Part shown: positions 1-5,803 of the stretch, piece after piece
How the letters are laid out: each line of letters starts with the position of its first letter
Numbering within the stretch: the first letter of the stretch is position 1
Assembly (NCBI GenBank): GCA_002787455.1
Contig: PCWU01000037.1
Location: 1-9,412 of the forward strand
Direction of reading: 5' to 3'
Length of the DNA: 9,412 bases
Source: Gallionellaceae bacterium CG11_big_fil_rev_8_21_14_0_20_60_62
GTDB lineage: Bacteria; Pseudomonadota; Gammaproteobacteria; Burkholderiales; Gallionellaceae
Notes under the pieces: generated by a model
What the model was told of the DNA's origin: nothing
The model's input: only the letters and a program-made list of their open reading frames with translations
Database searches by the model: none
Made by a program: the position numbers and the translations under genes

Positions 1-90
1 GGCACAGGGGTTGGCCAGCGCGGGGCCGCTCATGGCGAGTGCCAGCGCACCGGAAACCAGCAGGGATTTGGTGATTTGATTGAGATTCAT
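1..90 (-). CDS. N-terminus of an exported protein (partial, runs off left edge)
   Basis: Only the first 30 codons lie in the window. The ATG is at 88-90 on the minus strand and is preceded by AGGAGT (97-102) at good spacing, which supports the start. The peptide has a classic Sec signal: a short polar start with one Lys (MNLNQITK), a hydrophobic core rich in Leu, Ala and Val, and a likely signal peptidase I site after SGPALA, giving a mature protein that begins NPCA. No functional domain is visible. From memory, some Gallionella and Thiobacillus type exported proteins carry repeated NPCA-like motifs ahead of a c-type cytochrome domain, but four residues cannot establish that. Export to the periplasm is well supported; function is unknown. 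Confidence 0.8.
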   Translation of the reverse strand, partial: MNLNQITKSLLVSGALALAMSGPALANPCA

Positions 91-96
91 GGCGGT

Positions 97-102
97 ACTC
101 CT
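97..102 (-). promoter_or_regulatory. Ribosome binding site of the left-edge exported protein
   Basis: Read on the minus strand this is AGGAGT, six bases before the ATG whose first base is at 90. It fixes the start of the partial exported protein. Confidence 0.7.
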
Positions 103-142
103 GAATAAAGTTGGCATGGCCGAAATGGCGGATGCAGGTCTT

Positions 143-169
143 GGTCGGTGCAGCGCGCGCAACCTTACA
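143..169 (-). promoter_or_regulatory. Possible ECF-sigma-like promoter for the left-edge exported protein
   Basis: On the minus strand TGTAAGGTT (169 to 161) is followed about 16 bases later by CGACC (147 to 143). This resembles the GTAA-type -35 and CGtC/CGaC-type -10 of extracytoplasmic-function sigma factors. It would start transcription about 45-50 bases ahead of the ATG at 90. Single-site resemblance is weak evidence and the spacer is a run of alternating GC, so this is a suggestion only. Confidence 0.25.
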
Positions 170-177
170 GGCGCGGA

Positions 178-207
178 TTGTTTTGGGCAAGCGGCTGCCG
201 CTATGAT
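178..207 (+). promoter_or_regulatory. Putative sigma-70 promoter of the TAXI receptor gene
   Basis: TTGTTT (178-183) and TATGAT (202-207) are separated by 18 bases. The -10 matches TATAAT at five of six positions and the -35 keeps TTG. The predicted start near 214 would leave a leader of about 40 bases before the GTG at 255. Confidence 0.45.
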
Positions 208-240
208 GCACACTGGCGCACAATCTGTGCCCCTGTTTTC

Positions 241-247
241 GGAAAGG
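241..247 (+). promoter_or_regulatory. Ribosome binding site deciding a GTG start
   Basis: GGAAAGG lies seven bases before the GTG at 255. The next in-frame ATG, at 276, has no comparable purine-rich site ahead of it, so the GTG is preferred. Confidence 0.6.
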
Positions 248-254
248 CTTTGCC

Positions 255-1589
255 GTGTCGGACGAATCTCGTGAAATGAACACCGAAGAAGCGCGCGAAG
301 CGCTGCATGTCTCATTGCCGATGCAGGCATTCAGGGCATCCTTGCCCTATCTGCTGGTGCTGGGGCTGATCGCGCTGGCCGCCTACTGGCTGATCGACCC
401 CGCGCCGCCGAAAAAGATGGTCATTTCGATCAGCAAGGAAGACGGTAATTACCAGGCTTACGCCAGCCTGTATGCCGCGCTGCTGCAAACGGAAGGCATC
501 ACCCTCGAAATCCGCGAGAGCGAAGGGCCGCGGCAAAGTCTGGATGAACTGAGCCAGGAAGATTCCGGCGTGGACCTCGCCCTGGTGCCGGGTGGGATGG
601 CCGGTGCGCAATCCAGCGTCGGCATGGTTTCCCTCGGCAGTCTGTATTACGAGCCGCTGTGGATTTTCTACAAAGGGCGGCAAAAAATCGAACACCTGTC
701 CCAACTCAAGGGGCTGCGCGTCGGGGCGGGACGCCCCGACAGCGGCACCCGTTTGCTGACGCAACTGATCCTTGATGCGGCGGGGGTGAATGGGCGCAAC
801 GCGACCCTGTACGAAATCGGCGAGGACGACTCGAAAGAGGCGCTGCGGCACGGCGTGGCGGATGTGATCTTTCTATCCGGGGTGCCGGATTCGCCGCTGA
901 TTCGCGAGGTTGCCCTGATGCCGGGGGCGAATCTGGTTGATTTGCAGGATGCCGAAGCGCTTTCTCGCCAGTTCAATTTTCTGCATGAGCGGGTGTTGCC
1001 GCAAAGCGCGCTCAGCTTGCAGGCCAACCTGCCGCCGCAACGCACCCGCTTGCTGGCGCCCGCCGTCACCCTGGTGGCGCGCGAAGCGCTGCATCCGGCG
1101 CTGGCCTACCTGCTGCTCAAGGTGCTGACGCGCGTCCACGGCGGCGCGGGCATGCTGAATCAGGAACACGAATTTCCGTCACACAAGGATTCCGATTTCG
1201 AGTTGAGCAGTCAGGCCGCGTACTTTTTTCAATCCGGCCCGCCGTTTCTCGACCGCTATCTGCCATTCTGGGCTGCCACGTTTGTCAGCCGTGTGCTGAT
1301 CATCCTGCTTCCCCTGCTGGCGCTGGCGATTCCCCTGAGCCGGGTGATCCCCGCGCTGTACACCTGGCTGATCAAGTCGCGCATCCACAAACTGTACGGC
1401 GAACTGCGCTTTCTCGAACTGCAATTGCGTAACACGCCGCCGCCTGTCGATTTCGCCCGCTTCCGCAACGAACTGGACGCGATCGAGAACAAGGTCAACC
1501 GCCTGCGTCTGCCGGTCGCGTTTTCCAGCCATCTGTACGAGTTGCGCAGCCATGTCGGGCTGGTGCGGGCGCGCATCGAATCCTGGTGA
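255..1589 (+). CDS. Membrane-anchored TAXI-family TRAP-type solute receptor
   Basis: This 444-residue protein resembles the TAXI (TRAP-associated extracytoplasmic immunogenic) substrate-binding family, whose members capture organic acids or amino acids outside the inner membrane. Residues about 28-48 form a hydrophobic N-terminal segment that looks like an uncleaved anchor (LPYLLVLGLIALAAYWLID). Residues about 50-330 form the binding domain; KGLRVGAGRPDSGTR near 153-167 resembles the ligand-loop region of these receptors. A second hydrophobic segment lies at about 338-366, followed by a basic, helical cytoplasmic tail with heptad-like leucines to the end. The predicted topology is therefore a periplasmic domain tethered at both ends. 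Classical TRAP systems have a free receptor plus membrane subunits encoded alongside; no permease gene is visible here. The GTG start is set by GGAAAGG at 241-247. The family call is fairly sure; the substrate, and whether it transports or senses, are unknown. Confidence 0.85.
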   Translation: MSDESREMNTEEAREALHVSLPMQAFRASLPYLLVLGLIALAAYWLIDPAPPKKMVISISKEDGNYQAYASLYAALLQTEGITLEIRESEGPRQSLDELSQEDSGVDLALVPGGMAGAQSSVGMVSLGSLYYEPLWIFYKGRQKIEHLSQLKGLRVGAGRPDSGTRLLTQLILDAAGVNGRNATLYEIGEDDSKEALRHGVADVIFLSGVPDSPLIREVALMPGANLVDLQDAEALSRQFNFLHERVLPQSALSLQANLPPQRTRLLAPAVTLVAREALHPALAYLLLKVLTRVHGGAGMLNQEHEFPSHKDSDFELSSQAAYFFQSGPPFLDRYLPFWAATFVSRVLIILLPLLALAIPLSRVIPALYTWLIKSRIHKLYGELRFLELQLRNTPPPVDFARFRNELDAIENKVNRLRLPVAFSSHLYELRSHVGLVRARIESW

Positions 1590-1610
1590 TTGCCCTAAAC
1601 TTCCCCGTTG

Positions 1611-1641
1611 GCGCGCCGATATCTTGTTCACAGGGGCGCGC
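1611..1641 (+). other. GC-rich inverted repeat in the leader of the 72-residue gene
   Basis: GCGCGCC (1611-1617) and GGCGCGC (1635-1641) can pair as a 7-bp all-GC stem around a 17-base loop. It starts 22 bases after the TAXI receptor stop and ends 15 bases before the next ribosome binding site. There is no T-run after it, so it is not a standard intrinsic terminator. It could stabilise an RNA end or affect the downstream gene, or be chance in GC-rich DNA. Confidence 0.3.
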
Positions 1642-1656
1642 ACTGCGTTCCAAGGG

Positions 1657-1664
1657 AAAGGAGA
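1657..1664 (+). promoter_or_regulatory. Strong ribosome binding site of the 72-residue protein
   Basis: AAAGGAGA, a close match to the anti-Shine-Dalgarno complement, lies six bases before the ATG at 1671. It is the main reason to call the small downstream frame a real gene and to reject a TTG start at 1608. Confidence 0.7.
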
Positions 1665-1670
1665 TGTGCC

Positions 1671-1889
1671 ATGACGATCCCGATGAATAGGGAAAATTAT
1701 CGTGGGGAGCAGCCGAAGATGCGGGTTGAGACCTATAACGACAAAGTGATGAACGCGGGCTTGAATCCGCAACTGGCGCTTGCGGCGGCGGGCGAGTTGG
1801 CGCGCGATCCGCATCATCCTTTGCCGCCCGCGCTGGCGGAGTGCGAGATCGAGGGATTCCTGCAAAAGATGTCCACCTGCCAGCGCTGA
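1671..1889 (+). CDS. Small hypothetical protein, 72 residues
   Basis: I do not recognise this protein. It starts at an ATG with an excellent ribosome binding site (AAAGGAGA, 1657-1664) and ends at TGA 1887-1889. It is hydrophilic at the N-terminus (MTIPMNRENYRGEQPKMRVE), has no signal peptide or membrane segment, and has an Ala/Leu-rich middle likely to be helical (NPQLALAAAGELARD). A His/Pro stretch and a C-terminal segment with two cysteines (CEIEGFLQKMSTCQR) follow; the cysteines are 11 residues apart and not in a known metal-binding pattern. It lies 81 bases after the TAXI receptor on the same strand and may be co-transcribed with it or have its own promoter. It is probably a cytoplasmic protein of unknown role. 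Confidence 0.65.
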   Translation: MTIPMNRENYRGEQPKMRVETYNDKVMNAGLNPQLALAAAGELARDPHHPLPPALAECEIEGFLQKMSTCQR

Positions 1890-1933
1890 CTGCGCTGCCG
1901 CTCTGTTCTCCCGGGCGGCGCATGCCGACCGCT

Positions 1934-1957
1934 GCGGCACGGTTTTATCCGTGCCGC
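1934..1957 (+). terminator. Perfect 9-bp hairpin, possible transcript end of the 72-residue gene
   Basis: GCGGCACGG (1934-1942) pairs perfectly with CCGTGCCGC (1949-1957) around the six-base loop TTTTAT. It lies 45 bases after the stop of the small gene and before the slt promoter region, where a transcript end is expected. No T-tract follows on either strand, so it would be an atypical terminator or an RNA-stabilising 3' structure. Confidence 0.45.
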
Positions 1958-1980
1958 GCCGATGGGGGCGAGGGCGTGTG

Positions 1981-1989
1981 TGCTATCCT
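1981..1989 (+). promoter_or_regulatory. Putative extended -10 promoter of slt-cca
   Basis: TGCTATCCT contains the extended -10 TGn followed by TATCCT (1984-1989, four of six matches to TATAAT). Transcription would start near 1996, about 20 bases before the slt ATG at 2017. No good -35 is seen at the usual distance, which fits an extended -10 promoter. Confidence 0.35.
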
Positions 1990-2016
1990 TCAGCGAACTT
2001 TTGGCTGACTTTTTCG

Positions 2017-3936
2017 ATGCGCTTCCTGTCTTTTTTACTGTTCCTGATTCCGACGCTGGCATGGGCCGATGCGGCGCGGGATTTTATGTCCGCGCGCGCC
2101 GCATTTGCCGCCGGCAAGGCGGTCGAACTGGAGAAGATCGCGCCGCGCCTGCTGGATTCCACGCTGGAACCTTACGTCACCTATTACCGCCTGCGCATGC
2201 GCTGGGACGAGGCGGACAGTGCGCCGACGCGAGAATTTTTCGCGCGTGTGGAAGATACGCCGGTAATCGATCAATTCCGCGGTGAATGGCTGAAACAGAT
2301 GGCCAGGCGGGGGCGCTGGGAGGAGTTTGCGGCGGAATATCCGAATCTGGTTGAAGCCGATGCGGAACTGACCTGTCATGCCTTGCACTGGCAGCGCCGG
2401 GAAGACGAGGACAAAGCACTGCTCGGCGCGCGCGCCGTGTGGTTCACCGACGCGGCGCAAAGCGAAAATTGTCTGCCGCTGTTCGCGGCGGCGATAGGGC
2501 GCGGATTTATTACCGCGCGCGATGTGCAGCAGCGGATGCAGCAGTTGCTCGAAACAGGCAAGCTGTCTGCGGCCAAAAAGCTTAATTCCTCTCTTCCCGC
2601 AACAGCCCGCTGGCCGCTGACCGAGCTGGAAGCGGCATGGCGCAATCCGCAGCGCTATTTGCAAAAAACCGCCTTCGCCGCCGCTTCCGCCGGTCGCCGT
2701 GCGGTGGCGCTGTTCGCGCTGCAACGTCTGGCGCGGCGCTCGGTCAATCTGGCGCATGCCGAGTGGCAGCGCATCATCGGTCATTTTTCCGAAGACGAGC
2801 GACGCCAGGGCTTTGCCGCGCTGGGTTACGCGGCCGCGCTGGAACAGGATGAACGGGCACTGGGCTGGTACGAAGCGGCAGGCACCGCCGAGTTGGGCGA
2901 GAAGCAACTGGCGTGGCGCGTGCGCGCCGCGCTGCGCGCGGAAAACTGGCACGAGGTGCAACTCGGTATCGCGGCGATGTCGCCGCAGCAGCAGAGCGAA
3001 GCGGCCTGGCGTTACTGGCGCGCGCGCGCGCTCAAAGCGCTGGGGCGGGTGGCGGAGGCGGACGCCTTGCTGGTGCCGCTGAGCCGCGAATACCACTACT
3101 ACGGCCAACTGGCGCTGGACGAGCTGGGTGAGATACCTGGCGCGTGGGCGCCAACCGCAAAATTTGAGGCGGATGAAGCGCAGATCGAAGCGATGCAGGG
3201 ACGCCCGGAGATCCAACGCACGATCCTGCTTTACCGCATGGGATTGCGCACCGAAGCGGGGAAGGAATGGGACTGGGCGATGCGCGGCCTGACCGACCGC
3301 GAATTGCTGATTGCCGCCGAAGTGGCGCAACGCAACGGAATGTATGACCGCTCGATCAACGCCGCCATGCGCACGATCGAGTTGCACGATTTCAACCTGC
3401 GCTATCCCGCACCTTACCGCGAGGCACTGCAAACCCCGCTGCAGGAACACGATGTGGAAGAAGCCTGGGTGTACGGCCTGATGCGCCAGGAAAGCCGTTT
3501 CGTCACCCACGCCAAATCGGAAGTCGGCGCCGCCGGGCTGATGCAGATCATGCCGGATACCGCGCGCTGGGCGGCTCGGCGGCTCGGCTTGAAAGGCTAT
3601 CGCAAAGGCATGATTCACCAGCTCGACATGAACCTGCGCCTTGGCACCTACTACATGAAGAACGTGTATAGCCGTTTCGACGATAATCCGGTGCTAGCCT
3701 CCGCCGCCTATAACGCCGGGCCGACCCGCGCCAAAAAATGGCGCGCCAACCGCCCGCTGGAAGGCGCGATCTACGTCGAGACCATCCCCTTCGACGAGAC
3801 GCGCGACTACGTGCGCAAAGTGATGAGCAACACGATCTACTACGCCAAACTGTTCGGTCACAGCGACGAAACGCTCAAGCAGCGTCTGGGCGTGATCGAC
3901 AGCAAAGTGCCGGTTGTTTCTGCCGATGAGCGATAG
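2017..3936 (+). CDS. slt: Soluble lytic murein transglycosylase (Slt70 type)
   Basis: The product cleaves the MurNAc-GlcNAc glycosidic bond of peptidoglycan in the periplasm, leaving 1,6-anhydro-muropeptides for turnover and recycling. The 639-residue protein begins with a Sec signal peptide (MRFLSFLLFLIPTLAWA, cut before DAARDF). A long alpha-helical region of about 450 residues follows, matching the superhelical ring of Slt70. The C-terminal catalytic domain has RQES with the predicted catalytic Glu492, then AAGLMQIMPDTA and AYNAGP (Asn566), the signature motifs of family 1 lytic transglycosylases. The length matches E. coli Slt (about 645 residues). The frame is open further upstream to 1780, but that part overlaps the 72-residue gene and lacks a signal sequence, so the ATG at 2017 is chosen, although its ribosome binding site is weak. 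Its end overlaps cca by 11 bases. Confidence 0.93.
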   Translation: MRFLSFLLFLIPTLAWADAARDFMSARAAFAAGKAVELEKIAPRLLDSTLEPYVTYYRLRMRWDEADSAPTREFFARVEDTPVIDQFRGEWLKQMARRGRWEEFAAEYPNLVEADAELTCHALHWQRREDEDKALLGARAVWFTDAAQSENCLPLFAAAIGRGFITARDVQQRMQQLLETGKLSAAKKLNSSLPATARWPLTELEAAWRNPQRYLQKTAFAAASAGRRAVALFALQRLARRSVNLAHAEWQRIIGHFSEDERRQGFAALGYAAALEQDERALGWYEAAGTAELGEKQLAWRVRAALRAENWHEVQLGIAAMSPQQQSEAAWRYWRARALKALGRVAEADALLVPLSREYHYYGQLALDELGEIPGAWAPTAKFEADEAQIEAMQGRPEIQRTILLYRMGLRTEAGKEWDWAMRGLTDRELLIAAEVAQRNGMYDRSINAAMRTIELHDFNLRYPAPYREALQTPLQEHDVEEAWVYGLMRQESRFVTHAKSEVGAAGLMQIMPDTARWAARRLGLKGYRKGMIHQLDMNLRLGTYYMKNVYSRFDDNPVLASAAYNAGPTRAKKWRANRPLEGAIYVETIPFDETRDYVRKVMSNTIYYAKLFGHSDETLKQRLGVIDSKVPVVSADER

Positions 3937-5161
3937 CAAGCCGAAAATCTATTGCGTCGGCGGTGCGGTGCGCGACCGCCTGCTCGGCCTGCCGGTGCGG
4001 GATCATGACTGGGTCGTCGTCGGCAGCACGCCGGAAGAGATGGTCTCGCGCGGCTTCAAGCCGGTGGGCGCGGACTTCCCCGTGTTCCTGCATCCCGGCA
4101 CGCACGAGGAGTACGCGCTGGCGCGCACCGAGCGCAAAACGGCGGCGGGCTACAAGGGTTTCAACGTCTATGCCGCGCCCGATGTCACGCTGGAACAAGA
4201 CCTGCTGCGCCGCGACTTCACCATCAACGCCATCGCCGAGGATACCGACGGCAAGCTCATCGACCCCTACCACGGCCAAGCCGACCTGAAGGCAGGCGTG
4301 TTGCGCCACGTCAGCGACGCCTTCGCCGAAGACCCGGTGCGCATCCTGCGCGGCGCGCGCTTCGCCGCGCGCTTCGATTTCAGTTTTGCTCCGGAAACAC
4401 TGGCGCTGATGCGCCGCATGGTGGCCAACGGCGAAGTCGATGCGCTGGTCGTCGAACGTGTGTGGCAGGAACTGGCGCGCGGCCTGATGGAAAAGCATCC
4501 CTCGCGTTTTTTCCTCACCCTGCGTGAATGCGGCGCGCTGAAAAAGATATTGCCCGAAGTGGACGCGCTGTTCGGCGTGCCGCAACCCGCGCACTACCAT
4601 CCCGAGATCGACTGCGGCGTGCATGTGATGATGGTCATCGACGACACCGCGAAACACCGGTGTTCACTCGAAGTGCGCTTCGCCGCACTCGGCCACGATC
4701 TGGGCAAAGCGAACACCCCGGCCGACATCCTGCCACGCCACATCGGCCACGAGATGCGCGGCGTCGATCTGCTGAAAGGCTTGTGCGCGCGTCTGCGAGT
4801 TCCCTCCGAAAGCCGCGACCTTGCGTTGCTGGTGGCAAAGCAGCACGGCAATATCCACCGCGCCAAAGAACTGCGTGCCGACACCATCGTCAAACTGTTC
4901 GACGCCTGCGACTTGTGGCGCAAACCGGAACGTTTTGAACTCATCCTGCAAACCTGCGAATCCGACGCACACGGACGCACCGGCCACGAGAACGACGCTT
5001 ACCCGCAAACCGAATACCTGATGAATTGCGCAAGAGCCGCGCAAGGCGTGAATGGCGGCGACATCGCGCGCGTCTGTGCCGACAAAAACCTCATTGCCGC
5101 CAAGGTCCGCGAAGCGCGCATTTTGGCGGTGGAGCGGGTGGTCAATAACAATAAGAAGTGA
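3926..5161 (+). CDS. cca: CCA-adding tRNA nucleotidyltransferase, multifunctional (HD-domain) type
   Basis: This enzyme adds or repairs the 3' CCA of tRNAs from CTP and ATP, an essential step for aminoacylation in species whose tRNA genes lack CCA. The 411-residue protein closely follows E. coli Cca. GGAVRD (residues 12-17) and the metal-binding pair D26/D28 in VRDHDW form the nucleotidyltransferase head. EEYALARTERKT follows, and RRDFTINA with Asp97 is also conserved. The C-terminal HD domain contains HDLGK with His257 and Asp258; in E. coli this domain provides phosphatase and 2',3'-cyclic phosphodiesterase activities, so the same are expected here. The ATG at 3926 is preferred to a TTG at 3914 because it puts the first conserved motif at the usual distance. 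It starts inside the last codons of slt, so translation is probably coupled; no strong ribosome binding site of its own is seen. Confidence 0.95.
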   Translation: MSDSKPKIYCVGGAVRDRLLGLPVRDHDWVVVGSTPEEMVSRGFKPVGADFPVFLHPGTHEEYALARTERKTAAGYKGFNVYAAPDVTLEQDLLRRDFTINAIAEDTDGKLIDPYHGQADLKAGVLRHVSDAFAEDPVRILRGARFAARFDFSFAPETLALMRRMVANGEVDALVVERVWQELARGLMEKHPSRFFLTLRECGALKKILPEVDALFGVPQPAHYHPEIDCGVHVMMVIDDTAKHRCSLEVRFAALGHDLGKANTPADILPRHIGHEMRGVDLLKGLCARLRVPSESRDLALLVAKQHGNIHRAKELRADTIVKLFDACDLWRKPERFELILQTCESDAHGRTGHENDAYPQTEYLMNCARAAQGVNGGDIARVCADKNLIAAKVREARILAVERVVNNNKK

Positions 5162-5227
5162 TCGAAGCCAGAAGGCGGGTCTCGGCCAAGAACGGAGCTT
5201 CACGGGTGACATTGCGACGGGCTGGTC

Positions 5228-5261
5228 GTTGGCCTTATACAAAGCTTTCCATAAGGCCGAC
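5228..5261 (+). terminator. Hairpin between convergent cca and macrodomain genes
   Basis: GGCCTTAT (5231-5238) and ATAAGGCC (5251-5258) are perfect inverted repeats around a 12-base spacer. The pairing extends on the plus-strand RNA by a U-G, a U-A and a G-C pair to 5228/5261. A further GGCT/AGCC match (5220-5223 with 5263-5266) lies beyond an internal loop. The wobble pair favours the plus-strand transcript, that is the 3' end of slt-cca. No T-run follows on either strand. The position between two converging genes makes a transcript-end role likely, but the mechanism is not shown. Confidence 0.5.
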
Positions 5262-5287
5262 AAGCCGCCCTTCCCTCAAATCCCTCA

Positions 5288-5794
5288 TCACCCCAGCAGC
5301 GTTTGATAAAGAGCGGGGTCCTGCGCTGAATAGCAGCAGAAGATGACCTCTTGCAATGAGGCATTGCGGCTCACGAAATCGCGCACCGTGTCCACCGCGA
5401 TGTGCGCTGCCGGTTCTTTTGGGTATCCGTAGACGCCGGTGCTGATGGAGGGGAAGGCAATGGAGAGTATGCCGTGGGCGGCGGCGATTTCCAGCGAGCG
5501 GCGATAACAGGATGCGAGCAGTTTCGCTTCGCCCTGTGTGCCGCCGTGCCAGACGGGGCCAACTGTGTGGATGATGTAACGCGCCGGCAGCAGATAGCCT
5601 TGGGTGAGTTTGGCATCGCCGGTGGCGCAGCCGCCGAGGGTGCGGCATTCGGCCAAGAGTTGCGGCCCCGCCGCGCGGTGGATTGCGCCGTCCACGCCGC
5701 CACCGCCGAGCAGCGGGTTGTTCGCCGCGTTGACGATGGCATCGACCCGCAGGGTGGTGATGTCAGCTTCGATGGCGCGGATGAGGGCGGCCAC
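5288..5794 (-). CDS. Macrodomain protein, YmdB-like O-acetyl-ADP-ribose deacetylase
   Basis: A single macrodomain of 168 residues that binds ADP-ribose. YmdB-type members hydrolyse O-acetyl-ADP-ribose, remove ADP-ribose from acidic residues, and in E. coli YmdB also modulates RNase III. Alignment from memory to E. coli YmdB (177 residues) is gap-free through the N-terminal half: EADITTL, IVNAAN with Asn25 and GGGGVDGAIH with Asp35 fall at the same residue numbers as the YmdB active site. HTVGPVW and the phosphate loop STGVYGYP (Ser118 onward) follow. The GTG start at 5794 gives exactly this register; an ATG two bases upstream (5796) is in another frame. The gene begins nine bases after the decarboxylase stop, so it is the last gene of the dcd operon and probably translationally coupled. 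The physiological substrate here is unknown. Confidence 0.93.
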   Translation of the reverse strand: MAALIRAIEADITTLRVDAIVNAANNPLLGGGGVDGAIHRAAGPQLLAECRTLGGCATGDAKLTQGYLLPARYIIHTVGPVWHGGTQGEAKLLASCYRRSLEIAAAHGILSIAFPSISTGVYGYPKEPAAHIAVDTVRDFVSRNASLQEVIFCCYSAQDPALYQTLLG

Positions 5795-5797
5795 ATT

Positions 5798-5802
5798 CTC
5801 CT
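5798..5802 (-). promoter_or_regulatory. Close-spaced ribosome binding site of the macrodomain gene
   Basis: On the minus strand AGGAG is followed by AAT and then the GTG start, a spacing of only three bases. It sits between the decarboxylase stop (TAG, 5804-5806) and the start. The short spacing suggests modest initiation or reinitiation by ribosomes ending the upstream gene. Confidence 0.5.
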
Positions 5803-5803
5803 G

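Noticed and set aside
218..230. Small hairpin GCACA-ATC-TGTGC in the TAXI receptor leader
   Set aside because: Only five base pairs with a three-base loop; too short to separate from chance.
80..274. A 64-codon plus-strand frame across the divergent intergenic region
   Set aside because: No ribosome binding site. It runs through the start region of the minus-strand exported protein and the promoter region of the TAXI receptor.
1608..1670. Upstream TTG start for the 72-residue gene
   Set aside because: The strong ribosome binding site at 1657-1664 points to the ATG at 1671. The extra residues are Arg-rich and look non-coding.
1780..2016. Upstream extension of the slt frame to 1780
   Set aside because: The extension would overlap the 72-residue gene, is Arg-rich and would bury the clear signal peptide that begins at 2017.
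2035..3618. A 527-codon open frame on the minus strand inside slt
   Set aside because: It is the antisense shadow of slt, whose frame carries a signal peptide and complete catalytic motifs. The antisense product is Arg/Gln/His-rich with no domain.
5158..5346. Short plus-strand frames between cca and the macrodomain gene as a small gene or gene remnant
   Set aside because: No ribosome binding site, an Arg-rich composition, overlap with the macrodomain gene end, and a better explanation of the stretch as a convergent-gene spacer with a hairpin.
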